Assembly (NCBI GenBank): GCA_022449765.1
Contig: JAKUPZ010000002.1
Span: 103,447-167,446 of the forward strand
DNA length: 64,000 bases
Origin: Dehalococcoidia bacterium
GTDB lineage: Bacteria; Chloroflexota; Dehalococcoidia; Lucifugimonadales; Australimonadaceae
Reading direction: 5' to 3'
Of the stretch, positions 36,894-43,996 are shown piece after piece; the stretch's first letter is position 1; each line of letters starts with the position of its first letter. The position numbers and the translations under genes are program-made. A model generated the notes under the pieces. That model worked only from the letters and a program-made list of their open reading frames with translations, searched no databases and was not told the origin of the DNA.

Positions 36894-37658
36894 ATGCAGC
36901 GTTCAATCCTTATATCAGGTGTCAAAAATTTGCCAGAGGTTTTACCTGGTGACGACTTAGCAGTATTAATTATCGAGGCGTTGGCTAGAGAAGGCTTTGA
37001 TTTATTACAAAATGACATTGTCGTGATCACTCAGAAAATCGTTTCTAAGGCAGAGGGTCGGATAATTGATCTAAGTTCGGTTGTGCCTTCAAGGCAATCA
37101 ATAGAATTTGCTGAAGAATGGGGTAAGGATGCGCGTGTTATAGAACTTGCATTGCAGGAGAGCAATAGAGTCGTCCGCATGCAGGATGGCATTTTAATTA
37201 CTGAGAATAAAAATGGATTTGTATGCGCTAACTCTGGTATAGACGCATCTAATGTGGGGAAAAATGGAGACTTTGTGATTTTATTACCAGTGGACTGTGA
37301 CAAATCAGCCATGGCAATTAAAAGAAGAATTGAAGAATTGACTGATGTTCAAGTCGCTATAGTTATCTCAGATACGTTTGGTCGTCCTTGGCGTGAAGGT
37401 GCCATTAACGTAGCTGTAGGAGTGGCCGGGATGGACCCATTGGTTGATTATAGAGGCATTGAAGATACTGACGGTCGGGAAATGCACTCGACTACCATTG
37501 CTACGGCAGATGAATTGGCTTCTGCTGCAGAATTAGTAATGAATAAGATAGATAGAATTCCTGTGGCAATTGTCAGAGGTTACGAATTCAGAATTAGCAC
37601 TGAAAATAGTGGAGTCCAACCACTACTTAGAGACATTGATAAAGACTTATTTAAGTAA
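36894..37658 (+). CDS. cofE: coenzyme F420-0:L-glutamate ligase
   Basis: Adds glutamate residues to F420-0 with GTP. The 254 residues show PGDDLAVLIIEALAREGF, IVVITQKIVSKAEGR, VVISDTFGRPWREGAINVAVG, RGIEDTDGREMHST and the C-terminal RIPVAIVRGYEF, all as in CofE of archaea and actinobacteria. The product lacks the C-terminal nitroreductase-like extension of the mycobacterial FbiB. No other F420 gene is next to it. It implies that this organism makes F420, which fits the luciferase-like oxidoreductase at 52 kb. Confidence 0.95.
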   Translation: MQRSILISGVKNLPEVLPGDDLAVLIIEALAREGFDLLQNDIVVITQKIVSKAEGRIIDLSSVVPSRQSIEFAEEWGKDARVIELALQESNRVVRMQDGILITENKNGFVCANSGIDASNVGKNGDFVILLPVDCDKSAMAIKRRIEELTDVQVAIVISDTFGRPWREGAINVAVGVAGMDPLVDYRGIEDTDGREMHSTTIATADELASAAELVMNKIDRIPVAIVRGYEFRISTENSGVQPLLRDIDKDLFK

Positions 37659-37727
37659 GAACTCGCGTTGAAGTTTTACAGCTAAGAACTCCAGAGAATA
37701 GAATTTCTATATGTTGGATTTTCTTTG

Positions 37728-37736
37728 TGGTATAAG
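37728..37736 (+). promoter_or_regulatory. extended -10 promoter candidate for thiG
   Basis: TGG followed directly by TATAAG (37731-37736) gives an extended -10 element, about 48 bases before the thiG start; a good -35 box is not evident. No TPP riboswitch core is seen between here and the ATG, so control by thiamine is not shown by the sequence. Confidence 0.35.
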
Positions 37737-37783
37737 TACATCTCTTGCCTCTGATTTTCCCCTTTTTAATTTGGAGGAATTGA

Positions 37784-38569
37784 ATGGTTAACGATCAGTT
37801 GAAAATTGGAGAAAAAGTTTTTTCCTCGAGACTACTTTTAGGTACTGGTAGGCATCGGAATGATGTTGAATTGCAAAATAGCCTTAAGGAAGCGGGTACA
37901 GAAATTGTAACCGTCGCTATACGCCGCTTAGATCTTACTAACCCAAATACTCCTAGTATTCTGGATTCAATTGATCCTAATTTTTACACAATCCTTCCCA
38001 ATACAGCTGGTTGCTCCACTGTGGAAGAGGTAGTGATGATTGCAAAATTGTCACGTTCAATGGGCTTACCTAATTGGATAAAGCTTGAAGTTATTCCAGA
38101 CCCAAAATATTTGTTGCCAGACCCTGTGGGGACGTTAGAGGCTGCAAAAGTCTTGATAAAAGAAGGATTTGATGTGATGCCTTATATTAACGCTGACCCT
38201 GTCTTAGCTAGGCATCTTGAAGAAATTGGTTGCGTCACGGTAATGCCTTTAGGATCTGCAATAGGATCTGGTCAAGGTATACATACCGCTGAAGAGATAT
38301 CAATTATTATTGAGCAAGCTAAGATTCCTGTAATTGTTGATGCAGGATTAGCTGTGCCTTCGCATGCTTCCCAGGCTATGGAAATGGGCGCAGACGCAGT
38401 TTTGGTTAATACTGCTATCGCACGCGCAAAAAACCCTCAGCTTATGGCCGGAGCATTTAGACTGGGAGTTGAGGCAGGTAGGAAAGCATTTTTGGCTGGT
38501 CGAATAGAACGTCAGCAATATGCTCAAGCAAGTAGCCCTTTGGAAGGCGTAATTAACGCATCAAAATAA
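37784..38569 (+). CDS. thiG: thiazole synthase
   Basis: Forms the thiazole phosphate of thiamine from DXP, dehydroglycine and ThiS thiocarboxylate. The 261 residues carry FSSRLLLGTGRHRNDVELQN, VAIRRLDL, the lysine in LPNWIKLEVIPDPKYLLPDP, MPLGSAIGSGQGI and a C-terminal VNTAIARAKNP, diagnostic of ThiG. GGAGGAATTGA precedes the ATG. First gene of thiG-thiE-thiS; thiF, thiO/H and thiC are not in the window. Confidence 0.97.
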   Translation: MVNDQLKIGEKVFSSRLLLGTGRHRNDVELQNSLKEAGTEIVTVAIRRLDLTNPNTPSILDSIDPNFYTILPNTAGCSTVEEVVMIAKLSRSMGLPNWIKLEVIPDPKYLLPDPVGTLEAAKVLIKEGFDVMPYINADPVLARHLEEIGCVTVMPLGSAIGSGQGIHTAEEISIIIEQAKIPVIVDAGLAVPSHASQAMEMGADAVLVNTAIARAKNPQLMAGAFRLGVEAGRKAFLAGRIERQQYAQASSPLEGVINASK

Positions 38570-38573
38570 TAGC

Positions 38574-39239
38574 TTGAAATTAGATATAACAAACTATTTA
38601 CCATTAACAATTCTGGTTACAAATACTCATCTTGCGGGAGGAGTTGAACCTCTAGTTTCTATTGTTGCAGATGCTATTGACGGGGGAATAAATGCTGTGC
38701 AGCTTCGTGAGAAAACCATGGACTACAGTAGGCAACTAGACTTAGCTAGCCAGTTGCGGCAGGTTACACAGGATAGGGCTTTATTATTCATTAATAGTGA
38801 ATTGGAAATTGCGCAGATAGTGGGCGCAGATGGAATCCAAATCCCTGAATCTGGAATCACCCAGATTGAAGAGATGGCTGAATATCATGAGAATATGTAT
38901 TTTGGTTGCTCAGTGCATTCTATTAAAGCTGCAGAATCAGCAATTTCACATGGAGCAGACTTATTAATTGCAGGGACAATTTTCCGGAGCCCAAGCCATG
39001 AAGAGACTACAGGATCGGGTGTCACACTTATTGAGAAAAGCGTGCAAAGAGCCAAGATACCTGTTGTAGGCATTGGAGGAATCAATCCTGCCAATGCAGC
39101 GGAGGTTATTTATTCTGGAGCTGCGGGGGTTGCAGTGATTAGTGAAATAATTCAAGCCTCAGATCCCCAAGCGACGGCGGCTGAACTAGTTAGGATTGTG
39201 AACAACAGTTGGAATTCGAGGTTTAATTCTGATGATTAA
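38574..39239 (+). CDS. thiE: thiamine-phosphate synthase
   Basis: Joins HMP diphosphate and thiazole phosphate. The 221 residues include NAVQLREKTMDYSRQ, GADGIQIPESG, FGCSVHSIKAAESA, YFGCSV and GTIFRSPSHEETTGSG and VVGIGGINPANAAEVI. The first codon is a TTG at 38574 four bases after the thiG stop, without an obvious Shine-Dalgarno sequence, so translation is probably coupled to thiG. Overlaps thiS by eight bases. Confidence 0.95.
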   Translation: MKLDITNYLPLTILVTNTHLAGGVEPLVSIVADAIDGGINAVQLREKTMDYSRQLDLASQLRQVTQDRALLFINSELEIAQIVGADGIQIPESGITQIEEMAEYHENMYFGCSVHSIKAAESAISHGADLLIAGTIFRSPSHEETTGSGVTLIEKSVQRAKIPVVGIGGINPANAAEVIYSGAAGVAVISEIIQASDPQATAAELVRIVNNSWNSRFNSDD

Positions 39240-39435
39240 AATTGTGATCAATGGGCTGGAGCAAGAAATGCCTGAGGCCACAACTGTTAAAAGCTACCTT
39301 GACGAGATGGGGTTTGTAGGTAATTACGTAGCTGTTGCAATTAATGGAAATATAATTGATCGTAAATCGTTTCCGGAAATATGTTTTTCAAATAACGACA
39401 TTGTTGAAATAGTTCGACCCGTTGGCGGCGGGTAG
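39232..39435 (+). CDS. thiS: sulfur-carrier protein ThiS
   Basis: 67 residues with the ubiquitin-like fold and the C-terminal Gly-Gly (IVEIVRPVGGG) that is thiocarboxylated by ThiF. The segment YVAVAINGNIIDRKSF is typical. Overlaps thiE by eight bases; the ATG at 39232 is inside the thiE end. The sulfur donor for ThiG encoded in the same operon. Confidence 0.95.
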   Translation: MIKIVINGLEQEMPEATTVKSYLDEMGFVGNYVAVAINGNIIDRKSFPEICFSNNDIVEIVRPVGGG

Positions 39436-39441
39436 CCACAT

Positions 39442-39461
39442 TTACGGAAGGCGTAATTCTT
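39442..39461 (+). terminator. weak stem-loop terminator candidate after thiS
   Basis: TTACG, a five-base loop and CGTAA form a small hairpin just after the thiS stop, followed by TTCTTTTT. The stem is only 5 bp and AT-rich, so termination here would be inefficient; it may just be chance. Confidence 0.35.
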
Positions 39462-39613
39462 TTTCGGAATCTGTCAAAACAGGTAGTTTGGTATTCCTTT
39501 GATCAATAAATAAATGGTAATAGAGCGTCTTTCATTATGTGCGATTGTCGTAGAAAAATATTCGTAAATTACTTAAATTTTAGCCGTATTGATATAAATT
39601 CGTAACCGCATAG

Positions 39614-39643
39614 TTGTTTTCCGGCATATATATGATGTATAAT
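39614..39643 (+). promoter_or_regulatory. promoter for the small-protein genes at 39.7-40.1 kb
   Basis: TTGTTT (39614-39619) and a perfect TATAAT (39638-39643) are separated by 18 bases. The start codon of the 67-residue protein lies 65 bases downstream. The rest of the 272-base gap from thiS is AT-rich and holds a twofold ATTCGTAA repeat but nothing else that I can name. Confidence 0.6.
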
Positions 39644-39707
39644 GACACATGTCGGCTAAATTGTGGCGCTACTATGGTTTGCTGAATAACACGAAGGAAG
39701 GAGCAAG

Positions 39708-39911
39708 ATGCTAACTATGTTGAGTTCATTGTTTACTGCTTTAGAGGAAGGCTTGGCGTATTTCGCAATCGCGAGTAACCATTCAGACCAACCCTCTCAA
39801 ATGGTTCGATTGATACAGTCAGCAATGGCTTCGAAGTACGAAACTCGTAACTTTGAAGCTGGAACTGATTTGATTAACGATTCTGAACAGTTAGAAATGG
39901 TGGCTGCATAG
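39708..39911 (+). CDS. small hypothetical protein, 67 residues
   Basis: No known family. A predicted helix (MLSSLFTALEEGLAYFAIAS), then QMVRLIQSAMASKYETRNF and a hydrophilic C-terminus. GGAAGGAG lies five bases before the ATG and a good promoter lies upstream, which supports real expression. The next small gene begins 37 bases downstream, so the two are likely one transcript. Confidence 0.7.
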   Translation: MLTMLSSLFTALEEGLAYFAIASNHSDQPSQMVRLIQSAMASKYETRNFEAGTDLINDSEQLEMVAA

Positions 39912-39948
39912 CCACCATTTCGGTATCAAAGACAGGAGATTAGTTGTA

Positions 39949-40107
39949 ATGACAGGTATTTTAGTAAAGGCATGTACCAACTGCGGTGGTGACGTAAATT
40001 GCCTTGAAGAAATTGATGGCCCTGAAGCCCGTTGCCTTCAATGCGGAAGATCAATGGATGTGAAGGTTGCAGTATCACTTTTAGGTGGCCGAAAAACTGC
40101 AGCGTAG
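39949..40107 (+). CDS. 52-residue zinc-ribbon protein
   Basis: Found by reading the sequence. The protein has two CxxC pairs (KACTNCGGDVNCL and EARCLQCGRSMDV), spaced as in a rubredoxin-like or LysW-like zinc ribbon, and ends LLGGRKTAA. AGGAG lies about ten bases upstream of the ATG at 39949. It does not have the EDWGE-type C-terminus of the LysW carrier, so it is not that protein. May bind nucleic acid or act as a small scaffold. Confidence 0.7.
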   Translation: MTGILVKACTNCGGDVNCLEEIDGPEARCLQCGRSMDVKVAVSLLGGRKTAA

Positions 40108-40115
40108 TAAAAGGT

Positions 40116-40139
40116 TCACTGCTTGCTATTGAGCAGTGA
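40116..40139. terminator. bidirectional hairpin between small protein and cupin genes
   Basis: TCACTGCT (40116-40123) and AGCAGTGA (40132-40139) pair perfectly over 8 bp with an eight-base loop. It overlaps the cupin stop codon and lies nine bases after the small zinc-ribbon stop. On the minus strand a short T run (CCTTTTAC) follows the stem, so it may stop transcription of the cupin gene; on the plus strand no T run follows. Confidence 0.45.
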
Positions 40140-40475
40140 GCTTACCCTTAATATTTCTAGTGGCTTGTCATCAATACTTTCAAACCAGTAACGCGTGTGA
40201 TGCGGGATGAATATACCTTCAAATGGCCCAAGGTCACCTAAAATTACGCCTTCTTCACCGTGAAACCTCGCTTTCCCGCCTAGTATTAACCAATAACCAT
40301 CCTGATCGTTGTGATAATGAAGTTTATTCCCTTGCCCTTTTTCCATAACTTGAACTGTGCTGATTACCGATTCGTTGTAGATGAGATCGTACGATCGCCC
40401 GTTTTCTGATCCTCTATCTCTTGATCCCTCAGCATATGGACCAGGGTAATTAAATCTTGCCACTTGGTTTGCCAT
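40116..40475 (-). CDS. cupin-domain protein
   Basis: 119 residues with a single cupin barrel. Motif 1 is KLHYHNDQDGYWLILGGKAR, with the two His and the Glu replaced by Asp-rich residues, and motif 2 is GIFIPHHTRYWFE with its His. It therefore probably binds one metal ion and a small ligand. A TGTTATAAG extended -10 element lies upstream (minus strand near 40500). It precedes the catabolic cluster and may be a regulator or a small enzyme; nothing further can be said. Confidence 0.8.
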   Translation of the reverse strand: MANQVARFNYPGPYAEGSRDRGSENGRSYDLIYNESVISTVQVMEKGQGNKLHYHNDQDGYWLILGGKARFHGEEGVILGDLGPFEGIFIPHHTRYWFESIDDKPLEILRVSSLLNSKQ

Positions 40476-40577
40476 AATTCTCCTTTCCTACTATTTACTT
40501 ATAACAACACCTGCTAGTCTTGCGCCTATGATTTATCATCTTTAGAGTATGATTACCATCGTTGAGGTGCTTACCTA

Positions 40578-40676
40578 ATGGGTACAGAATTTTGGATTAT
40601 ATTTATAGGCTGGTTTGTGATTGCTGCAGGCCTAGCTGCGACATCTTATGTGCTACACAAGAGAGAGTCTAACTAG
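40578..40676 (+). CDS. 32-residue single-helix membrane microprotein
   Basis: An ORF too short for normal gene finders: MGTEFWIIFIGWFVIAAGLA, then ATSYVLHKRESN. One hydrophobic helix of about 21 residues is followed by a basic end. GAGGTG lies at a suitable distance. It lies 30 bases before the Rieske oxygenase and in the same direction, in a position where small hydrophobic proteins such as CcoQ occur with membrane enzymes. Function not known. Confidence 0.5.
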   Translation: MGTEFWIIFIGWFVIAAGLAATSYVLHKRESN

Positions 40677-40706
40677 GGATTTTTTTATCTATCGCAGGGG
40701 TGTTTT

Positions 40707-42032
40707 ATGCTTACCCAAGAAATGAACGATAGGATTACTAGAGTGGGACCTGGTTCGCCTATGGGCGAATTGATGAGGCGATATTGGCATCCTATTGCAG
40801 GCTCCTCCCAGTTAGATGAAGAGAACCCTACAAGAGAAGTACGCTTACTTGGAGAGGATCTTGTTCTTTATAGGGATAAGAAAGGTGTCTTGGGCTTAAT
40901 AGAACCAAGTTGTGCGCATCGCAAAGCAAGTCTTGCTTATGGCATCCCTGAAGACGAAGGAATCAGATGCGCTTATCACGGCTGGATATTCAATGAAACT
41001 GGCGCATGTGTAGATCAGCCTTCGGAACCTGAAGGTTCAAAATTCAAAGACAAAGTCAAACTAAAGGCATATAAAGCTCAGGATTATGCAGGTGCAATTT
41101 GGGCGTATGTAGGACCTGAGCCGGCACCCCTGCTTCCTCATTGGGATGTTCTCGAATGGGAGGGACATCGTCAATGGCAAGTTACTAGCCTCCCATGCAA
41201 TTGGCTGCAATGTCAGGAAAACTCATTAGACCCATTGCATTTCCAATGGCTCCATAGGTATTTTGGCGGTTGGATGATGAACCGTGGTAAATCCCCTGAA
41301 GAACGAGATGCTTGGAATGCGACCACTGGGGCTAAAGGCTCGGATCATAAGAAAATAGGATTTGATTTAACTGAATATGGCGTAATCAAGCGTCGCTTGG
41401 TTGGGGAAGAGACAGAGGAGAGTGAATTTTGGCGTATTGGGCACCCGATTTTATTCCCTAATATTCTTAGAGTAGCTCATGGAATGCAATTTAGAACCCC
41501 CGTAGACGACACACATACGCTGCATGTGACAATGCAATTTAGACCATTAGCTCAGGAGGAAAAGCACCAGGAAGAAATTCCTTATATTGAAGAGCCACTG
41601 TTTGATGATGCGGGCAAACTTAGGTACGACTATGTAGTAGCGCAAGATCAGTTGGCTTGGGTAATACAAGGCCCTATATCGGATAGAACCACTGAAAGAC
41701 TCGGCGTTACAGATGTAGGGGTGATTATGTTTCGTCGTTTACTTGATGAACAAATTAGCGTGGTTGAGGACGGTGGAGAGCCGATGAATATTTATAGGGA
41801 TGAATTAGAAAACGAAATTCTCGTGCTTCCTTGTGAATATTTTCAATACCCTGGATATGAAGGTACTGGCGGACCCTTCAAAGATTTAAAACCAGCGCCA
41901 GCTGCGGTAGAAGCAATACTATCTGGCCAAGGTGCTTCGCTTACTGAATGGGACGGTGTTAGGACTTTAACTGGCGAAGAAAGATACGCTTTCAGCGATG
42001 GTCATATTGAAGGGGTAGAAACAAGAAAGTAG
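40707..42032 (+). CDS. Rieske non-haem iron oxygenase, alpha subunit
   Basis: 441 residues. The N-terminal Rieske domain has CAHRKASLAYGIPEDEGIRC as the first half, with ligands Cys69, His71, Cys88 and His91 in CAYHGW. The catalytic domain shows ENSLDPLHFQWLHR, giving Asp175, His178 and His183, the mononuclear Fe(II) triad region. It resembles phthalate dioxygenase and vanillate demethylase type enzymes that hydroxylate or O-demethylate aromatic acids. A partner reductase is not visible nearby, so electrons may come from elsewhere. First large gene of the catabolic region. Confidence 0.92.
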   Translation: MLTQEMNDRITRVGPGSPMGELMRRYWHPIAGSSQLDEENPTREVRLLGEDLVLYRDKKGVLGLIEPSCAHRKASLAYGIPEDEGIRCAYHGWIFNETGACVDQPSEPEGSKFKDKVKLKAYKAQDYAGAIWAYVGPEPAPLLPHWDVLEWEGHRQWQVTSLPCNWLQCQENSLDPLHFQWLHRYFGGWMMNRGKSPEERDAWNATTGAKGSDHKKIGFDLTEYGVIKRRLVGEETEESEFWRIGHPILFPNILRVAHGMQFRTPVDDTHTLHVTMQFRPLAQEEKHQEEIPYIEEPLFDDAGKLRYDYVVAQDQLAWVIQGPISDRTTERLGVTDVGVIMFRRLLDEQISVVEDGGEPMNIYRDELENEILVLPCEYFQYPGYEGTGGPFKDLKPAPAAVEAILSGQGASLTEWDGVRTLTGEERYAFSDGHIEGVETRK

Positions 42033-42045
42033 CGCGCTAGTTCGA

Positions 42046-42759
42046 TCAAGCTACATCAATTAGAATTTCCGCAAGTTCTACAGGCATATCGGCCATTACA
42101 ATATGCCCGCAATGTAGATCAAACAGTTTCCAGGATGAATCACTCTTTAGTGAATCGTAATAAGCTTGGAAATACTGATGTTCGTAGGCGGTAGCTCTTA
42201 TATAACATTTTTTAGGTACTCTATTTATTGCACCTGTCAGAGTTATCTCTTGGAGTGAAGTGCCTATGGGTTGCGGAGTCGCTAGCGACTCGAACCAATA
42301 CCGGTCATTTTCATTTATGTTATATCTCTCCATAGAACCTGGTGGACGAGAAATTTCTCCAGCTTCTCTTGCTGCAAGTACCGCCTCCCGGCTTCCTGGA
42401 GATTGCATATCAAAAGCTTTTTGGCCATTCTCTGGCAAAAAGGCATCTAAATAAACAATGGATCCAATCTTATCAGGAATTGCCTCTACCACTCCGGATA
42501 TAACCCATCCTCCGGAAGAATGCCCGCACAATACTACATCGGATAGTTCTTCCCATTTAATTACATTAACTACGTCGGTAATGTGTGTATCAAGGTTAAT
42601 TGATGCATTCATTAAGTGAGATCGTTCACCACACCCTGTCAAAGTCGGAGTAAATACTTGATGGCCTTTAGATCTAAGAATGTCAGCTACTCTTCGCCAG
42701 CACCAACCGCCTGCATTTGTCCCATGAACTAATACATAAGGTCTTTTTGATTCAGAAAT
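42046..42759 (-). CDS. alpha/beta hydrolase (esterase-like), start codon uncertain
   Basis: The frame encodes VLVHGTNAGGWCWRRVADIL, a typical start of the PIR7/methylesterase-like hydrolases, upstream of the first ordinary start (TTG at 42642). The nucleophile is in LCGHSSGGWVISG, and the C-terminal His in LHCGHIVMAD. No ATG, GTG or TTG exists in frame between the upstream stop at 42787 and the conserved block. ATT at 42759 has GGAGG six bases upstream and would give 237 residues, the normal size. An ATG at 42772 starts a six-codon frame only. Thus either ATT is used or a frameshift (or sequencing error) is present. Converges on the Rieske gene; downstream of the amidohydrolase in the same frame after a TAG stop. 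Confidence 0.75.
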   Translation of the reverse strand: MSESKRPYVLVHGTNAGGWCWRRVADILRSKGHQVFTPTLTGCGERSHLMNASINLDTHITDVVNVIKWEELSDVVLCGHSSGGWVISGVVEAIPDKIGSIVYLDAFLPENGQKAFDMQSPGSREAVLAAREAGEISRPPGSMERYNINENDRYWFESLATPQPIGTSLQEITLTGAINRVPKKCYIRATAYEHQYFQAYYDSLKSDSSWKLFDLHCGHIVMADMPVELAEILIDVA

Positions 42760-42786
42760 AACGCACCTCCATTTGAGGAATGTAAG

Positions 42787-43953
42787 CTAATTGCTAAGCC
42801 TAAAAAAGCGAGACATGTTGTCACCTAAAATATCTTGTTTTGCTTCCTCTGATAAGCCTTCCATCGATGAAATCCCTGCTGCAGTATTAGGGTAGGTTGA
42901 TGGAGGGTGAGGGTAATCACTTCCGATAATGAAATTTTTACTTCCAATTGTCTGTATAGAGCCCACTATTGCTTCTTCATCAGGCTCTACTGCTACCAAA
43001 CAACTTTGCTTGATTAATTCGCTAGGTAATTCATCGCATCTCGCACACTGTGGCTCTATTTGAAATACCCGATCAAGTGTGTACATCACCCATGGAAGCC
43101 AAGATCCTCCAGCTTCAAAAAAGGCGAATCTTAAATTTGGGAATTCCTTGAGTACTCCACCTAAGGTCAGGCTTGCCATTGCTACCATGTATTCGAATGC
43201 GAAACCGAGGTAATTACTAATATGTAGTCTGCGCATTCTTTCCCAGCCTAATGTGTGATTAGTTGGGATATGGTCGTTTACTTGGCACTGGAAAGGATTC
43301 CCGTGAACATAAAGGGGCATATCAAGTTCCGAAATTGCAGCCCATAGTGGATACAATTCTATCGAGTCCCAGTTTTGGCCGTTCCAATTACTGTTAATGG
43401 TTAATGCCTTTAACCCCAGTTCTTGAGATGCACGCTTTGCTTCAGCAATACATTTGTCGATCGATTCAGTCCCAAATGGGATTACTCCACATCCAATTAG
43501 TTGCTCTGGGAACTGATTTTGTGCAGATGAAGTAGCGTTGTTGTAGGCCATCGACAACGCTAGCCTAAGACCAGGATCCCAGTCCCTGTCTATAGGTGAG
43601 CCGAAAGGGTTAGCGTATATCCCGTCGGGTATCAGAACTTGTGCATCAAATCCAGTATCGGGCAGTAAGCGAACTCTCTGCTCGGCTATACCATGCCCTA
43701 CTGGGCCAGATCCTTGGGACGTTGTAGCAGCTGTAGGATTTACAGCACCAGCTTTTCGTCCAGCGGATGTAGCCCTGAAACCTCCCCTACGTGCTTCTCG
43801 ATTAGAGAAAATTTCCCCATCTCGAAGGAGCATATCAATTGCTGCTTCTGAAATTCCTAATGTTTTATGTACATCAGTGAAATCAGGTAGTGGGAAAAAA
43901 TGACTATCACCATCGATTTTTAAATTTTTTGATCTAGTCTCATTTGCAACCAT
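42787..43953 (-). CDS. amidohydrolase family protein (Amidohydro_2), 388 residues
   Basis: A long Amidohydro_2 member. Metal-binding and active-site elements include DGDSHFFPLPDF near the start, PLYVHGNPF in the middle, RFAFFEAGGSWLPWVMYTLD and the C-terminal IIGSDYPHPPSTYPN. Related enzymes are decarboxylases or ring-opening hydrolases for aromatic acids. It is 33 bases from aroE, same strand. It shares several motifs with the protein at 53 kb (HPH and GSDYPH positions), so the two may be paralogues with different substrates. Confidence 0.85.
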   Translation of the reverse strand: MVANETRSKNLKIDGDSHFFPLPDFTDVHKTLGISEAAIDMLLRDGEIFSNREARRGGFRATSAGRKAGAVNPTAATTSQGSGPVGHGIAEQRVRLLPDTGFDAQVLIPDGIYANPFGSPIDRDWDPGLRLALSMAYNNATSSAQNQFPEQLIGCGVIPFGTESIDKCIAEAKRASQELGLKALTINSNWNGQNWDSIELYPLWAAISELDMPLYVHGNPFQCQVNDHIPTNHTLGWERMRRLHISNYLGFAFEYMVAMASLTLGGVLKEFPNLRFAFFEAGGSWLPWVMYTLDRVFQIEPQCARCDELPSELIKQSCLVAVEPDEEAIVGSIQTIGSKNFIIGSDYPHPPSTYPNTAAGISSMEGLSEEAKQDILGDNMSRFFRLSN

Positions 43954-43996
43954 TTTTTGCTCCAGAGGACAATTTTCGAATAGAAAGTCTAATTGT

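Noticed and set aside
37659..37783. Possible TPP riboswitch ahead of thiG
   Set aside because: The conserved CTGAGA and ACCTGATC elements of the THI box are not present.
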